From Kofleriaceae bacterium (GTDB lineage: Bacteria; Myxococcota_A; Polyangia; Haliangiales; Haliangiaceae), in assembly GCA_025357755.1 (NCBI GenBank), contig JANXOP010000235.1, forward strand, positions 1 to 37,223: 37,223 nt of DNA. Direction: 5' to 3'. The notes beneath the pieces are model-generated. The model was not told where the DNA came from and searched no databases. It was given only the letters and a program-made list of their open reading frames with translations. Positions 25,319-33,208 of this stretch are shown in pieces. Every line of letters starts with the position of its first letter. Position 1 is the stretch's first letter. A program made the position numbers and the translations under genes.

Positions 25319-28210
25319 GTGAGGCAGCCCGTTCCCTTTGGGAAGTATTTGCTACTCGATCGCATCAGCGTCGGGGGCATGGCGGAGGTGTTCAAAGCGA
25401 AGTCCTACGGCGTCGAGGGCTTCGAGAAGATCATCGCGATCAAACGCATCCTGCCGACGATGGGTGAGGATCGCGACTTCATCAAGATGTTCATCGACGA
25501 GGCGAAGATCGCCGGTCAGCTCGCCCACGCGAACATCTGCCAGATCTTCGAGCTCGGTCGGATCGACGGCTCGCACTTCATCGCGATGGAATACATCTGG
25601 GGCAAGGACCTGCTCCAGATCCAGAACCGGCTGCGCAAGCTCAAGCAGCCGATGCCGATCTCGATGGCCTGCTTCTCGATCGCGAAGGTGCTCGAGGGGC
25701 TCGACTACGCGCATCGCAAGCGGGATCCACTCGGCCGTCCGCTCGAGATCGTGCACCGCGATTGCTCGCCGCAAAACGTGCTCGTCTCTTACGAGGGCGA
25801 AGTCAAAGTGATCGATTTCGGCATCGCGAAGGCGACGTCGCGAAACTCGCGCACGATGGCTGGCGTCCTCAAAGGCAAGTTCGGCTACATGTCGCCGGAG
25901 CAGGTCCGCGGGCTACCGCTCGATCGGCGCAGCGATATCTTCGCGCTCGGCACGATGCTCTACGAGTGCCTCACTGGTGATCGCCTGTTCCAGGGCGAGA
26001 CCGATTTCTCGACCCTGGAGAAGGTCCGTAACGTCGACATCGTGCCGCCGCGCCAGATCAACCCGGCGATTCCGGAAGCCGTCGAGAAGGTGATCCTCAA
26101 GGCGCTCGCGAAGGATGTCGACGATCGCTATCAGTGGTGCAGCGAGATGCTCACCGATCTGCAGGCGTACCTGATGAGTCAGGACGTCGTGTACACGGCG
26201 AAGTCGCTGTCGAGCTGGCTCAAGGAAATCTTCCTGCCCGAGATCGAGCGCGAGCGTCAGCAACTCGAGCAGTACAAGCGGGTCGGTCGCGATGGCTTGA
26301 TCGGCGGCCTGCCGTCGGCAGAAGCCGATAAAGATGTCGTCTCGCACCTCGGCGAGGCCGGGGTACCGGAAGGCGATGCGACCACGCTCGGTGGTCCCTC
26401 GTTCGAAGATATCGAGCAGGCGATCGCGAATAACGCGGCGCCGAATCTCGGCGAGCGCCCATCGAGTCGGCCGAAACAACGCGCCGCCTCCGACGACGGC
26501 GATTCGAACGACTTCGGTGAGGAAGCTCCGACCGAGATCTTCGGCGATTCGATCGATCCGTCGCTGTTCCCGGGGGCGTCTCCGCCGCCGGCGGCAGGTT
26601 CGCCTGCCAGCCCCTCCATGACCGGTCGTGGGCCGGCGGTGATTCCACCGCAGACCAAGCCGCCGAAGCCACCACCGGGTCGCTCGCCCACGCTGTCGCC
26701 GCCGATGTCGCGTCCGCAAGAGATTCCCGTCGGTGCGGCGCAAGCAGCCAATGCCTCGCAGAGCGGCCAGAGTGGCGCGATGCCGATGCCGATGCGCCAG
26801 AACGCGCCGAGTGGTCCGGCGCCATACGGGTCGCAGCCAGGAAGTCCCTACGATCAGCAGAGCGCGACTGGGACGCCGGGCAGCATGCCGGCGCAGGGCG
26901 GGTACAACCAGAGCGCCGCCGCGAATCGCACGGTGCTCGGCATGAGCGCGCCAATAATTCCGATGGGGGTCCAGGCGACGGGGCCGCAGCCGCTGCAGGG
27001 TCCATACGGCTACAACCCGAACGGTCCGGGCCAGCAGCCGCCACAAAACTACGGCCAGTACCCGCAGTATCAAGGTCCGGGGCCGTATCCGTCGACGTCG
27101 ATGCCTGGCTACGCGCCGCCGCAACAACAGCAAGGTGGCTATCCCGGCTATCCCTCGGGGCCGTCGGGCCCTTCGGGCATGCACGGTGCGTCGACCCCGG
27201 TCGATCAGCAGGGCATGCAACCGCAGGTCGAGGGCAAGCGTTCCACGCTCGTTCGCGACATCTTGATCGGCGTCGCGATCGCGGCGCTCGTGCTCGGTGG
27301 GTTCTTCGTCGTGAAGATCTTGTTCCTCGACAAGAAGGACGAGCCCGCCGCACCCGAATCGACGATCGCGACGATCCATATCAGCATGGCGTCGGGCGGT
27401 ACCGCGACCTTGCTCGTCGATGACAAGAACATCGCGACCGTGAGCGATGGCAAGGACATCCCGGTCAGCGCGGGCAAGCGTCACGTCGTGCTCGTCGGAT
27501 CGAACGGCGGCAAGTGCGAGACCACGGTGACCCTCGAAGCGGGCAAGACCACACCACTCAAGTGCCAGCTCGCCGCGGCAGTTGCGCCGATGCCTCCAGT
27601 TCCCGGCTCGGGCTCGGGCTCCGGCTCGGCAACCGCACCCGCGACGGGTTCGGCGGCCGCGACAACGCCGGCGGCGGGCTCGGCTGCGCCCGTGACGCCT
27701 GCGACTGTAGCGCCTGTGGCACCTGTGACGCCTGCCGGCTCGGCTGCGGGCAGTGCCGCAGGCTCGGCTGCGGGCAGTGCCGCGCCTCTGCCGACCAAGA
27801 AGATCGAACCGAGCGCGACGACGCCTGCGACGCCTGCCACGCCGACCACGCCCCGCGTGATCCTCGGTCGCGATACACCGTCGCCGTCCGACAAGACCGT
27901 TACGACGCCGAAGACCGAGACGTCCGCAACGGTGAAGAAGCCCGACGTCAAGACCCAGACAATGCCGACCACGCCGCCGACTCCTGCCGGCGACGCGACC
28001 AAGGGTTACCTCGTGATCACGTCCAAGCCGTCGGCGAAGATCCTCATCGATGGTGTCGACACCGGGATGTCCACGCCGATCACTGGTACGCGCTTACCGC
28101 TCGCACCGGGCAAGCACAAGATCACGTTCGTGATGGGCGATGACCGCTACACGTTCCCGATCTCGGTCGCTGCCGGCAAGACCGAGCGGATCGACAAAGA
28201 CCTCCAGTAG
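25319..28210 (+). CDS. Hanks-type Ser/Thr protein kinase with two PEGA domains (kinase 3)
   Basis: 963 residues. The cytoplasmic kinase domain (about 9-275) has glycine loop ISVGGMAEVF, Lys42, HRD (146-148) and DFG (166-168). Like kinase 1, the catalytic loop reads HRDCSPQN, with Ser150 in the Lys position. A linker of about 290 residues rich in Pro, Gln, Gly and Tyr follows (about 350-640), then one transmembrane helix (about 645-668). Outside lie a PEGA domain (about 678-755), an Ala/Thr/Pro/Gly-Ser linker and a second PEGA domain ending the protein (about 895-963, VITSKPSAKILIDG). PEGA domains bind envelope components. The GTG start at 25319 begins right before the conserved FGKYLLLDRI. 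It follows the lipoprotein operon by 115 bases. Confidence 0.95.
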   Translation: MRQPVPFGKYLLLDRISVGGMAEVFKAKSYGVEGFEKIIAIKRILPTMGEDRDFIKMFIDEAKIAGQLAHANICQIFELGRIDGSHFIAMEYIWGKDLLQIQNRLRKLKQPMPISMACFSIAKVLEGLDYAHRKRDPLGRPLEIVHRDCSPQNVLVSYEGEVKVIDFGIAKATSRNSRTMAGVLKGKFGYMSPEQVRGLPLDRRSDIFALGTMLYECLTGDRLFQGETDFSTLEKVRNVDIVPPRQINPAIPEAVEKVILKALAKDVDDRYQWCSEMLTDLQAYLMSQDVVYTAKSLSSWLKEIFLPEIERERQQLEQYKRVGRDGLIGGLPSAEADKDVVSHLGEAGVPEGDATTLGGPSFEDIEQAIANNAAPNLGERPSSRPKQRAASDDGDSNDFGEEAPTEIFGDSIDPSLFPGASPPPAAGSPASPSMTGRGPAVIPPQTKPPKPPPGRSPTLSPPMSRPQEIPVGAAQAANASQSGQSGAMPMPMRQNAPSGPAPYGSQPGSPYDQQSATGTPGSMPAQGGYNQSAAANRTVLGMSAPIIPMGVQATGPQPLQGPYGYNPNGPGQQPPQNYGQYPQYQGPGPYPSTSMPGYAPPQQQQGGYPGYPSGPSGPSGMHGASTPVDQQGMQPQVEGKRSTLVRDILIGVAIAALVLGGFFVVKILFLDKKDEPAAPESTIATIHISMASGGTATLLVDDKNIATVSDGKDIPVSAGKRHVVLVGSNGGKCETTVTLEAGKTTPLKCQLAAAVAPMPPVPGSGSGSGSATAPATGSAAATTPAAGSAAPVTPATVAPVAPVTPAGSAAGSAAGSAAGSAAPLPTKKIEPSATTPATPATPTTPRVILGRDTPSPSDKTVTTPKTETSATVKKPDVKTQTMPTTPPTPAGDATKGYLVITSKPSAKILIDGVDTGMSTPITGTRLPLAPGKHKITFVMGDDRYTFPISVAAGKTERIDKDLQ

Positions 28211-28248
28211 TCAATCGGCCGCGGCACGCTCCGCTTCGTTGTCGGCAC

Positions 28249-28552
28249 GTAGGCACGGTCTGGTGACGTGCAGCGCGGATGCAAGCGCGCGCCAACCGCG
28301 CGAGCGACGCACGGCCTGGCGGTGGTGCGCGCGGCCGGCGCTGGCTGCTGCTGCTTGGCTCCGCGACGGGCGGGCTACGCCGACCCGGCCAGCAGGTAGG
28401 CACGCTCCGCTGACGTGCAGCGCGCGAGCAAGCGCGCGCCAACCGAGCGAGCGACGCACGGCCTGGCGGTGGTGCGCGCGGCCGGCGCTGGCTGCTGCTG
28501 CTTCGCTCCGCGACGGGGCGGGCTACGCCGGTGCGATTGACCCGGCCAGCAG
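28249..28552. repeat. Tandem pair of a ~150-bp repeat
   Basis: Unit A (28249-28395) and unit B (28396-28552) begin with GTAGGCACG and end with CCCGGCCAGCAG. They share long identical stretches (for example GACGCACGGCCTGGCGG). They differ by scattered substitutions and a ten-base insertion near the end of B. A third copy in reverse orientation lies at about 28661-28745. Confidence 0.9.
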
Positions 28553-28660
28553 GGACACCTGTGCCGGCCGGTCTGGCAAGACATGAGGCTGGTGCCAGGA
28601 AGCAGGGGCGGTGGAATTTACGGCTCGCCGCACCCCCGTCGTCTCCGCTCGCGCGCAGCG

Positions 28661-28745
28661 CCAGCGAGGCCGCGCGCGACCACCGCCGACGGCCGTGCGT
28701 CGCTCGCGCGGTTGTCATGCGCTTGCAATCGCGCGCCGCACGCCA
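28661..28745 (-). repeat. Diverged inverted copy of the ~150-bp repeat
   Basis: Reverse-complemented, this stretch aligns with the middle of unit A: TGCAAGCGC, then CAACCGCGCGAGCGACGCAC, then GCGGTGGT and GCGCGCGGCC in the same order with short indels. Its flanks (28744-28772 and 28797-28826) carry fragments of the unit in the forward direction, as if repeats had inserted or rearranged more than once. Confidence 0.75.
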
Positions 28746-28773
28746 GCTCCGCTTCGTTGTGGTTGTTGTCGTT

Positions 28774-28794
28774 GGTGCACCGAAACTGTGCACC
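28774..28794. repeat. Perfect 7-bp-stem hairpin
   Basis: GGTGCAC and GTGCACC pair around the seven-base loop CGAAACT. It lies about 115 bp beyond the 3' end of phaR on the minus strand, so it could help end that transcript, but no T-tract follows in either direction. Confidence 0.5.
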
Positions 28795-28829
28795 GCCGCA
28801 TGCTCCGCTGACGTGCAGCGCGCGTACGG

Positions 28830-28917
28830 CGTGCGCCGCAGCGACCAATGCGCCGCCGCGACGAATGCGCCGCAGCGACGAGTGCGCCGCAGCAACGAGG
28901 GCGCCGCAGCTACGAGT
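28830..28917. repeat. 17-bp tandem array, five copies, running into the phaR stop codon
   Basis: Units of the form GCGCCGCAGCGACGAGT follow each other five times with one to three substitutions each. The last unit contains the phaR stop codon (28910-28912). There are no spacers between units, so it is not a CRISPR array. Confidence 0.88.
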
Positions 28918-29521
28918 GTTTCTCTTCGTGCTGCTCGAGCTCGGAGAGCTTGGCTTCGAGCTCGGCGATGCGATCTGCGAGCGTCTTGACGTCTTTCTGG
29001 ACGCCCGACCACGGATTGATCGAATGCTGGAGCGTCTCGAGGGTGCCGCGGATCTTTCCGTCGACTTCCTTCTGCCAATCCTCGAGGCGGTGCTTCGATT
29101 GATCGACCCACTCGCGAAGGACGGCGAGGCTGCGCTTCTTGTCGGCTGCTTCGTCGAGCGGGGCGGTGGGCGCGTCGTGGGCAATGGGTGCGTCGCTCGG
29201 CTCGTCGGAACCGTCTTCGCGCTTGCCCGGCAGGATGCTCTGCACGCGGCGCTGCGCCTCGGCGAACCACTGACCACCCGACTGGATGATGTTGCGCATC
29301 GCGCCGAGTGGGAGAAAGCTGCGCTGCTTCTTCTCTTCTTCGAAGATGATCTGCGCCAGGGTGACCGTCGTGAGGTCTTCCTTGGTCTTGTTGTCGACGA
29401 TCTTCACGTCGTCGCCGTTACGGATCATCTCGCTGATCTGATCGAGCGTGACGTACCTGCTGTGCTCCGTGTCGTACAGCTTGCGGTTCGCGTAGCGCTT
29501 GATGATTCGAGTGTCCGGCAT
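28910..29521 (-). CDS. phaR: Polyhydroxyalkanoate synthesis repressor PhaR family
   Basis: 203 residues. The N-terminal PHB/PHA-accumulation DNA-binding domain is clear (about 4-65: IIKRYANRKLYDTEHSRYVT, LDQISEMIRNGDDVKIVDNKT). Known family members repress PHA granule genes and their own gene, and are released when they bind PHA. The region 85-150 is a linker; 150-203 is a long amphipathic helix and coiled coil (KDVKTLADRIAELEAKLSEL), phasin-like, which could bind granules. No PHA synthase gene lies in the window. The ATG at 29521 gives the standard family start. Its stop sits inside a 17-bp tandem repeat. It is divergent from the gene at 29589, with two related direct repeats between them. 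Confidence 0.93.
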   Translation of the reverse strand: MPDTRIIKRYANRKLYDTEHSRYVTLDQISEMIRNGDDVKIVDNKTKEDLTTVTLAQIIFEEEKKQRSFLPLGAMRNIIQSGGQWFAEAQRRVQSILPGKREDGSDEPSDAPIAHDAPTAPLDEAADKKRSLAVLREWVDQSKHRLEDWQKEVDGKIRGTLETLQHSINPWSGVQKDVKTLADRIAELEAKLSELEQHEEKHS

Positions 29522-29531
29522 GGTCTCGCTC

Positions 29532-29577
29532 AGGCTTCGAACGTATCACGCACCGCGCCAAAGCCTCAACGTGTCAC
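29532..29577. promoter_or_regulatory. Imperfect direct repeat between phaR and the divergent gene
   Basis: AGGCTTCGAACGTATCAC (29532-29549) and AAGCCTCAACGTGTCAC (29561-29577) share 14 or so positions, including AACGTRTCAC in both. They fill most of the 67-bp gap between two divergent start codons. This is a candidate operator, possibly for PhaR itself, which is self-regulating in other bacteria; that link is inference. Confidence 0.45.
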
Positions 29578-29588
29578 ACTAATTCACC

Positions 29589-30362
29589 GTGGGTCCCGAC
29601 CACATCATCCAGCGGCTGCGCGCCCTTCGAGATCCGCGGATGAGAGCGCTCTTCCTCGTCGAAGCATTTGGCGACGGCGAGGCAGATGCGTGGGTCGAGG
29701 TCATCACCGCGGTCATGACCCGCGCTCACTCCACCGACGATGTCGATGCGATCGAGACCCTCGAGACCATCACCCACGCCGCCGCCGAGCCGACGCTGGC
29801 CTACGAGACGAGGAAGCGCTTGTACGAAGCGGCGCTGGTCCAACAACACCCCGCGATCGCGCGGCTATTCTTGAGCGTCTCGCCCACGGTCCCGATCCCG
29901 GCGACCTTGAAGAAGCAGCTCGGTCCGGAGCGACCGCTGCGACCTACCGACCGGCCGTTAACCCTCGGCGAGCGCAAGTCGCTCGCGCGGACGCATCGTC
30001 GCGACCAGATCATCTTGTTGGTTCGCGATCCACACCCCGCGGTCGTCGAGATCTTGTTGTCGAACCCGCACGTCACCGAGGCCGACATCATCAAGATGGC
30101 GGCGATGCGTCCCGCGGTCCCGGACTCGCTCGCCAAGATCGCGAGTCATCCCCGGTGGTCGGTGCGCCACGCGGTGAAGCGCGCGTTGGTGCTCAACCCA
30201 GCCACGCCGCTCGCTGATGCGATCCGGATCGCGACGACGTTGAAGGCCGCCGAGCTCAACGAGCTCGCCGCCGATCACTCACTGCCGGAGCTGCTGCGCC
30301 AACATGCTGCTGAAGTGCTCAGCAACGTGTTCAGCAACGTGGCGCTGCGCCCGCAGAGCTAG
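29589..30362 (+). CDS. HEAT-like helical repeat protein
   Basis: 257 residues, cytoplasmic, no signal peptide. It is built of short helix pairs with the pattern of HEAT or DUF2336-type repeats: DPRMRALFLVEA, HPAIARLFLSVSPTVP, DPHPAVVEILLSNPHV, HPRWSVRHAVKRALVLNPATP and LPELLRQHAAEVLSNVF. Such repeats form protein-binding solenoids. The GTG start at 29589 has no clear ribosome site. It shares its promoter region with phaR, and its stop (TAG) abuts the tatA stop within CTAGCTA. Molecular partner unknown. Confidence 0.85.
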   Translation: MGPDHIIQRLRALRDPRMRALFLVEAFGDGEADAWVEVITAVMTRAHSTDDVDAIETLETITHAAAEPTLAYETRKRLYEAALVQQHPAIARLFLSVSPTVPIPATLKKQLGPERPLRPTDRPLTLGERKSLARTHRRDQIILLVRDPHPAVVEILLSNPHVTEADIIKMAAMRPAVPDSLAKIASHPRWSVRHAVKRALVLNPATPLADAIRIATTLKAAELNELAADHSLPELLRQHAAEVLSNVFSNVALRPQS

Positions 30363-30632
30363 CTACGCTTCTTTGTTCTTCTTGCGACGGACGACGACTT
30401 CTTCCCATTCGCCGTCCTCGCTATCGCTCGACTCGATCTGCTTGGACGATGCGCCGGCGACGGCTTTGACAGCGACTTTCGCGTCCTTGTCGTCGTCGCC
30501 GTCCACGTTGGAGGCCTTCTTGAAATTCTTGATGCTGCGACCGAGTGCATCGCCAATTCCCGGCAGCTTGTTAGCGCCGAAAACGACGAGGACGATCAAT
30601 AAGATGATGATGAGCTCGCCCATTCCGGGCAT
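30363..30632 (-). CDS. tatA: Twin-arginine translocase TatA/TatE subunit
   Basis: 89 residues. Forms the pore-like part of the Tat system, which exports folded proteins across the inner membrane. It shows the family hallmarks: short periplasmic start, one membrane helix ([19 protein letters not shown]), the FG hinge, then an amphipathic helix ([16 protein letters not shown]) and an acidic/basic tail. Three ATGs are in frame (30638, 30632, 30623). AGGAG at 30640-30644 is one base from the first but seven bases from the second, so I chose 30632. No tatB or tatC gene is adjacent. It is divergent from the transglycosylase gene. Confidence 0.95.
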   Translation of the reverse strand: MPGMGELIIILLIVLVVFGANKLPGIGDALGRSIKNFKKASNVDGDDDKDAKVAVKAVAGASSKQIESSDSEDGEWEEVVVRRKKNKEA

Positions 30633-30639
30633 TGGCATT

Positions 30640-30660
30640 CTCCTTGTGGTCTCGCGAGAC
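30640..30660 (-). promoter_or_regulatory. Palindrome GTCTCGCGAGAC next to the tatA ribosome-binding site
   Basis: A perfect 12-bp palindrome (30649-30660) lies five bases upstream of the AGGAG ribosome-binding site (30640-30644) of tatA. It is in the divergent region between tatA and the transglycosylase gene and would sit in the tatA leader, so repression by occupancy is plausible. The binding protein is unknown. Confidence 0.5.
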
Positions 30661-30737
30661 TAGCACGCTCGTCGGGCCCCGCTTAAAAACAACCTGAAAA
30701 CTTGGTGAAAGCTGCGACGCAACCGTATGTTCGCGGC

Positions 30738-32747
30738 ATGCGCGCGCTGCTAATCGTGCTCGCGGGGCTTGGCACCACGGCAGCGTACGCCGATCCCGCC
30801 CCACCCGCGGACGTCCATGCGGGGGCGCAGGCCGTCCCTCCGGTCCGCCCGGGCGAACCGCAGCTGACGCAGGATCTCGAGGCTCGACACAACATCCGCG
30901 GCTGCAATGCCGGCGAGAGTTGTGCTCGCCAGACCGACGTGCTGCGCGAGTTCGAGATCCAGCAGTTTCCGCGCGCCGGCGCGAATCCGTGGATCGACGA
31001 GCGCACCGCGCCCTCGAGCCGCGTCGAGGCGAGTGCATCGGGCGCGAAGAAGGTAAAACGCCCCAGCGAGCTGCGCCCGGATCAGCCGTGGCTCGACAAG
31101 CTCGAGCTGCCGGACCTGCCGGTCACCTGGACGCAGAAGCTCGTCGACTATCTCGTCTTCTATAAGGACGATCCGCGCGGTCGCTCGATCATGGCGAGCT
31201 GGCTGGTCGCGCAGGGCCGCTATCGCGACCTGATCGTGAGCCATCTGCGCAAGGCGCACTTGCCGGAGGACTTGCTCTACGACGCGATGATCGAGTCGTC
31301 GTACGACAACGAAGATTCGTCGTATGCGGGCGCGCTCGGGCTGTGGCAGTTCATGCCGCAAGGCGGCAAGATCTACGGGCTGCGCATCGATCGCTGGGTC
31401 GACGAGCGCAAGGATCCGCTGCGCTCGACGATCGCGCAGATGGACTACTTCGCGGACCTCTACCAACGTTTCGGCGATTGGCACATCGCGCTCGCCGCGT
31501 TCAACGCCGGCTACGGCGCGGTGCTGCGCTCGATCGCTCGCTACAACACGAACGACTACTACGCGCTGTGCGACTACGAGAATGGCCTGCCGTGGGAGAC
31601 CTGCCTCTACACGCCGAAGGTGCTCGCCGCCGCGATCGTCGGCCACAACCGCGCCGCCTTCGGCTACGCCGACCTCAAGGAGCTCCCGCCCGAGCAGTGG
31701 GACGAAGTCGCGGTCCCGACCTCGCTCACGTTCGGCATGATCGCGCGCGTCGCGGGGAGCGACGAGGCCGCGATCAAGCGGCTCAACCCGCAGCTCCGCC
31801 GCGGCCGCACGCCGCCGGGCGAAGCCGGCTACATCGTGCGCGTGCCGGTCGGCGCGAAGCCCGAGTTCGCCAAGAAGCTCGCCGAGCTCGAGACCGAGTG
31901 GAGCGGCTACGACGCGTACGTGCTCGCGCATGGCGAGCGACTCGAGGATGTCGCGACCACCTATGGCGTGTCGCTCAACCAGCTGCGCAAGCTCAACGGC
32001 GTCGATCGCGAAGCCGAGCTCGAGGGCGGCACGCTACTCGTGGTGCCGAAGGTCGCCGAGGATGTTCGCGCCAAGAACAAGGCCAGGGCGAAGGCCAAGC
32101 TGCTCGGCTCGGGGGTCGATCAAAAAGAAGGCGAACAGCTGATCGTCGCGATCCCCGACAAGGACTTCGTCGTCGACAAGAAGCAGCGCGTGTTCTACCG
32201 CGTGGTCGCGGGCGACAGCGTCGCGAGTGTCGCGAAGGCATTCGCGATCACGACCGACGAGCTCCGGGCGTGGAACGGCCTCGATGCCGACGGCAAGCTC
32301 CATCCCCGGATGGTGCTCGTCGCGTGGGTCGCGCCGCAGTTCGATGCCCACAAGCACGAGGTCGACCTGCTCGACGAATCCTCGCTCGTGGTCGTGACGC
32401 GCGGCTCGCCCGAGCACCTCGATCTGTCCGAGTCGCGGACCGGCCGCGTGCGCACCGAGTACATCGCGAAGGAGAAAGAGAAGCTCAGCGACATCGCGAA
32501 GAAGTTCGGTATGGGCTCGCACGACCTCGCGCGGATCAACCGGATCTCGTACGACACGGTCCTGGACAAGGGCCAGTCGTGCATCGTGTACGAGGTGAAG
32601 GATCCGGGTCGCAGCAAGCGCGCCGACGAGCAGTGGCACAAGATCCCGCGTGCGCGTCGCGGCAAGGTCGCGACCGAGCGCGCGCAGCGCACGGCGAACA
32701 AGCCAGACGATGCGCCCGTGACGAAGCCAGGTCAGACCGACGAGTAG
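30738..32747 (+). CDS. mltD: Membrane-bound lytic transglycosylase MltD-like, with LysM domains
   Basis: 669 residues. Cuts the glycan strands of peptidoglycan in the periplasm, leaving anhydro-muramic ends. A signal peptide (MRALLIVLAGLGTTAAYA) supports the ATG at 30738. The SLT catalytic domain (about 155-320) has the catalytic Glu186 in AMIESSYDNE, followed by GALGLWQFMP and AAFNAGYG, all typical of the MltD group. Three LysM-type segments follow, near 395-440 (YVLAHGERLEDVATTYGVSL), 490-540 (YRVVAGDSVASVAKAFAIT) and 570-625 (YIAKEKEKLSDIAKKFGMG), and bind glycan. There is no lipobox, unlike E. coli MltD, so it is probably soluble in the periplasm. The tail is basic. Confidence 0.93.
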   Translation: MRALLIVLAGLGTTAAYADPAPPADVHAGAQAVPPVRPGEPQLTQDLEARHNIRGCNAGESCARQTDVLREFEIQQFPRAGANPWIDERTAPSSRVEASASGAKKVKRPSELRPDQPWLDKLELPDLPVTWTQKLVDYLVFYKDDPRGRSIMASWLVAQGRYRDLIVSHLRKAHLPEDLLYDAMIESSYDNEDSSYAGALGLWQFMPQGGKIYGLRIDRWVDERKDPLRSTIAQMDYFADLYQRFGDWHIALAAFNAGYGAVLRSIARYNTNDYYALCDYENGLPWETCLYTPKVLAAAIVGHNRAAFGYADLKELPPEQWDEVAVPTSLTFGMIARVAGSDEAAIKRLNPQLRRGRTPPGEAGYIVRVPVGAKPEFAKKLAELETEWSGYDAYVLAHGERLEDVATTYGVSLNQLRKLNGVDREAELEGGTLLVVPKVAEDVRAKNKARAKAKLLGSGVDQKEGEQLIVAIPDKDFVVDKKQRVFYRVVAGDSVASVAKAFAITTDELRAWNGLDADGKLHPRMVLVAWVAPQFDAHKHEVDLLDESSLVVVTRGSPEHLDLSESRTGRVRTEYIAKEKEKLSDIAKKFGMGSHDLARINRISYDTVLDKGQSCIVYEVKDPGRSKRADEQWHKIPRARRGKVATERAQRTANKPDDAPVTKPGQTDE

Positions 32748-32794
32748 AGGCGTTTTCGGTCGGTCGTCGACGCGACCTGTGCGAGTATTTCACG

Positions 32795-33208
32795 ATGAAA
32801 TATGCAGTTCTCTTAGTGGCAGCGATGTTGGCAGCGTGCGGCGGCGACGACGGTGGCAGCGTGACCGTGGACGCCGCTGGTTCGGGTTCCGGTTCGGGTT
32901 CGGGGACGAACACGGTCACCACCGTGTCGTGCACCGGTGCGACGATCGCGGCCACTGTCACGACCATGACGGGCACGAACGCTTACATGTACTCGACGTC
33001 CACGGCCCCATCGATTTCCGTTGGCGGCATCGTCGAGTTCAAGACGTCCACGAACCACGATGTGAATCCGTCGACCGGTACCACGCCAAGCGATCCGGGC
33101 CTCAAGGTCGGCTTCAGCGCTGATGTCTGTTTGAAGTTCTCGAAGGCCGGAACCTTCAATTTCTACTGCTCGGTGCACACCTTCATGGGCAAGGTCACCG
33201 TCAACTAG
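32795..33208 (+). CDS. Lipoprotein cupredoxin with amicyanin-like copper loop
   Basis: 137 residues. The signal MKYAVLLVAAMLAAC gives an acylated Cys15, followed by an acidic and Gly/Ser linker (GSGSGSGSG). The cupredoxin fold has the type-1 copper ligands His88 (in TNHDV) and Cys125, His128, Met131 (CSVHTFM). The C-x2-H-x2-M loop is the short amicyanin spacing; plastocyanin has four residues between His and Met. It should carry one electron at the outer face of a membrane. No redox partner gene is adjacent. The stop shares CTAG with the convergent gene. Confidence 0.9.
   Translation: MKYAVLLVAAMLAACGGDDGGSVTVDAAGSGSGSGSGTNTVTTVSCTGATIAATVTTMTGTNAYMYSTSTAPSISVGGIVEFKTSTNHDVNPSTGTTPSDPGLKVGFSADVCLKFSKAGTFNFYCSVHTFMGKVTVN

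Larger units (their letters stand above)
28211..28909. other. Non-coding repeat-rich intergenic region
   Basis: No convincing gene is present in this 0.7 kb. Open frames exist on both strands but none has a ribosome site, signal peptide or family likeness, and they follow the repeats. The stretch holds a tandem pair of about 150 bp (28249-28552), a diverged inverted copy (about 28661-28745), fragments of the same unit near 28744-28772 and 28797-28826, a 7-bp-stem hairpin (28774-28794) and a 17-bp tandem array (28830-28917). Confidence 0.8.

Noticed and set aside
25913..27484. 523-codon minus-strand open frame opposite kinase 3
   Set aside because: Shadow of a kinase with complete motifs, a transmembrane helix and PEGA domains.
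28561..28640. Possible tRNA-like or small RNA segment
   Set aside because: I looked for a cloverleaf and acceptor stem and could not form one; only short local repeats are present.
28830..28917. CRISPR array
   Set aside because: The 17-bp units are contiguous with no unique spacers and no cas genes are near.
28122..29270. Minus-strand open frame across the repeat region and phaR
   Set aside because: It follows the repeats and lies out of frame with phaR; it has no signal, ribosome site or domain.
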